Assembly: GCF_024733555.1 (NCBI RefSeq)
Contig: NZ_JANIOF010000005.1
Span: forward strand, 310,001-374,000
Length of the DNA stretch: 64,000 bases
Direction of reading: 5' to 3'
Source of the DNA: Paenibacillus sp. SC116
GTDB lineage: Bacteria; Bacillota; Bacilli; Paenibacillales; Paenibacillaceae
The position numbers were made by a program, and so were the translations under genes. The notes under the pieces were generated by a model. It saw only the letters and a list, made by a program, of their open reading frames with translations. It did not search any database and was not told the DNA's origin. Numbering within the stretch: the stretch's first letter is position 1; the number at the start of each line of letters is the position of its first letter. Shown here one piece after another: positions 63,714 through 64,000 of this stretch.

Positions 63714-64000
63714 TTAATAAGTAACAAGTGAATGAACGTCTACACCTTTAAGCTTCTCACGGCCATCCAAATAGCCAAGCTCGATAAGGAATGCTGCACC
63801 GACAACTACTCCGCCCAATTGCTCAATCATTTCGATTGTAGCTGCAATTGTTCCACCTGTCGCCAATAGGTCATCAGCAATCAATACTTTTTGACCTGGT
63901 TGAATCGAATCGCGGTGAATCGCAAGCTTGTCTTTACCATATTCTTTACCATATTCCGCTTCAACCGTGTTACCAGGAAGCTTACCGCTCTTACGGATTG
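63714..64000 (-). CDS. apt: Adenine phosphoribosyltransferase, C-terminal part (runs off the window)
   Basis: Minus-strand translation from the window edge gives about 95 codons ending in TAA at 63714. It contains the PRPP-binding motif [20 protein letters not shown], preceded by [20 protein letters not shown] and followed by [17 protein letters not shown], as in Firmicute Apt. The enzyme salvages adenine to AMP. The N terminus lies outside the window. The apt-relA order agrees with the neighbourhood, although here a uracil permease gene lies between them on the other strand. Confidence 0.93.
   Translation of the reverse strand, partial: IRKSGKLPGNTVEAEYGKEYGKDKLAIHRDSIQPGQKVLIADDLLATGGTIAATIEMIEQLGGVVVGAAFLIELGYLDGREKLKGVDVHSLVTY

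Overview
The window looks like a chromosomal segment of a Gram-positive, endospore-former-type Firmicute, most likely Paenibacillaceae (Paenibacillus or a close relative). The basis is inference from gene content and order. The right half carries apt - relA - dtd - hemZ - hisS - aspS - tcdA - rarA, then mnmA / cymR - yrvO-type cysteine desulfurase, then yrrI-type transporter - alaS - ireB - ruvX - DUF1292 genes - mltG - two U32 (trhP-type) genes. This resembles the Bacillus relA-to-yrrO region. T-box leaders, AGGAGG-like ribosome binding sites, an SLH-domain exported protein and collagen-like Gly-X-Y repeats also fit. Most genes lie on the minus strand. No rRNA, tRNA, CRISPR, prophage or insertion sequence was recognised.

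Layout. 1-3 kb: a MerR regulator, a MATE efflux pump behind a textbook MerR-type promoter, and a pentapeptide-repeat protein. 3-7.4 kb: an FGGY sugar kinase whose promoter contains a tandem octamer repeat, a sirtuin, and a kdgK-kdgA operon for 2-keto-3-deoxygluconate breakdown. 7.6-12.6 kb: a membrane acyltransferase with a CRP/FNR-like palindrome upstream, signal peptidase I, ilvD, and a Gfo/Idh/MocA oxidoreductase. 12.8-18.5 kb: a five-gene oligopeptide ABC transporter operon. 19-28.7 kb: cell-envelope genes, namely a polysaccharide deacetylase, an AI-2E family exporter, a PadR regulator with a divergent HAAS-SEDS (FtsW-like) membrane protein and a small anchored protein, a class B penicillin-binding protein, and a chemoreceptor. 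29-41 kb: tRNA hydroxylation proteins, MltG, DUF1292 proteins, RuvX, IreB, AlaRS with its T-box, an SLH/collagen-like protein and a second AI-2E protein. 41-47 kb: anaerobic ribonucleotide reductase nrdDG with tandem NrdR boxes, small proteins, and the cymR/cysteine desulfurase/mnmA sulfur-relay locus. 47-64 kb: a CorC-type membrane protein, an ArsR regulator, two CrcB fluoride channels, rarA, tcdA, aspS and hisS under one T-box, hemZ, small unknown proteins, dtd, relA, uracil permease and the 3' end of apt.

How the genes work together. Several neighbours form functional units: tRNA charging and modification (hisS, aspS, alaS, tcdA, mnmA with cysteine desulfurase, trhP-like genes, dtd), peptidoglycan assembly and trimming (SEDS-like protein, class B PBP, MltG), and the stringent response (relA).

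The most interesting points are these. The hisS-aspS T-box has specifier and acceptor-pairing bases that both point to tRNA-Asp, although hisS is the first gene. The PadR-regulated HAAS-SEDS protein has Glu where the catalytic Asp is expected, and it lies beside a class B PBP. Three 15-bp direct repeats precede that PadR gene. A perfect MerR dyad sits in a 19-bp promoter spacer. An octamer repeat fills the -35 region of a sugar-kinase promoter. No complete, clearly novel defence or biosynthetic system was recognised.
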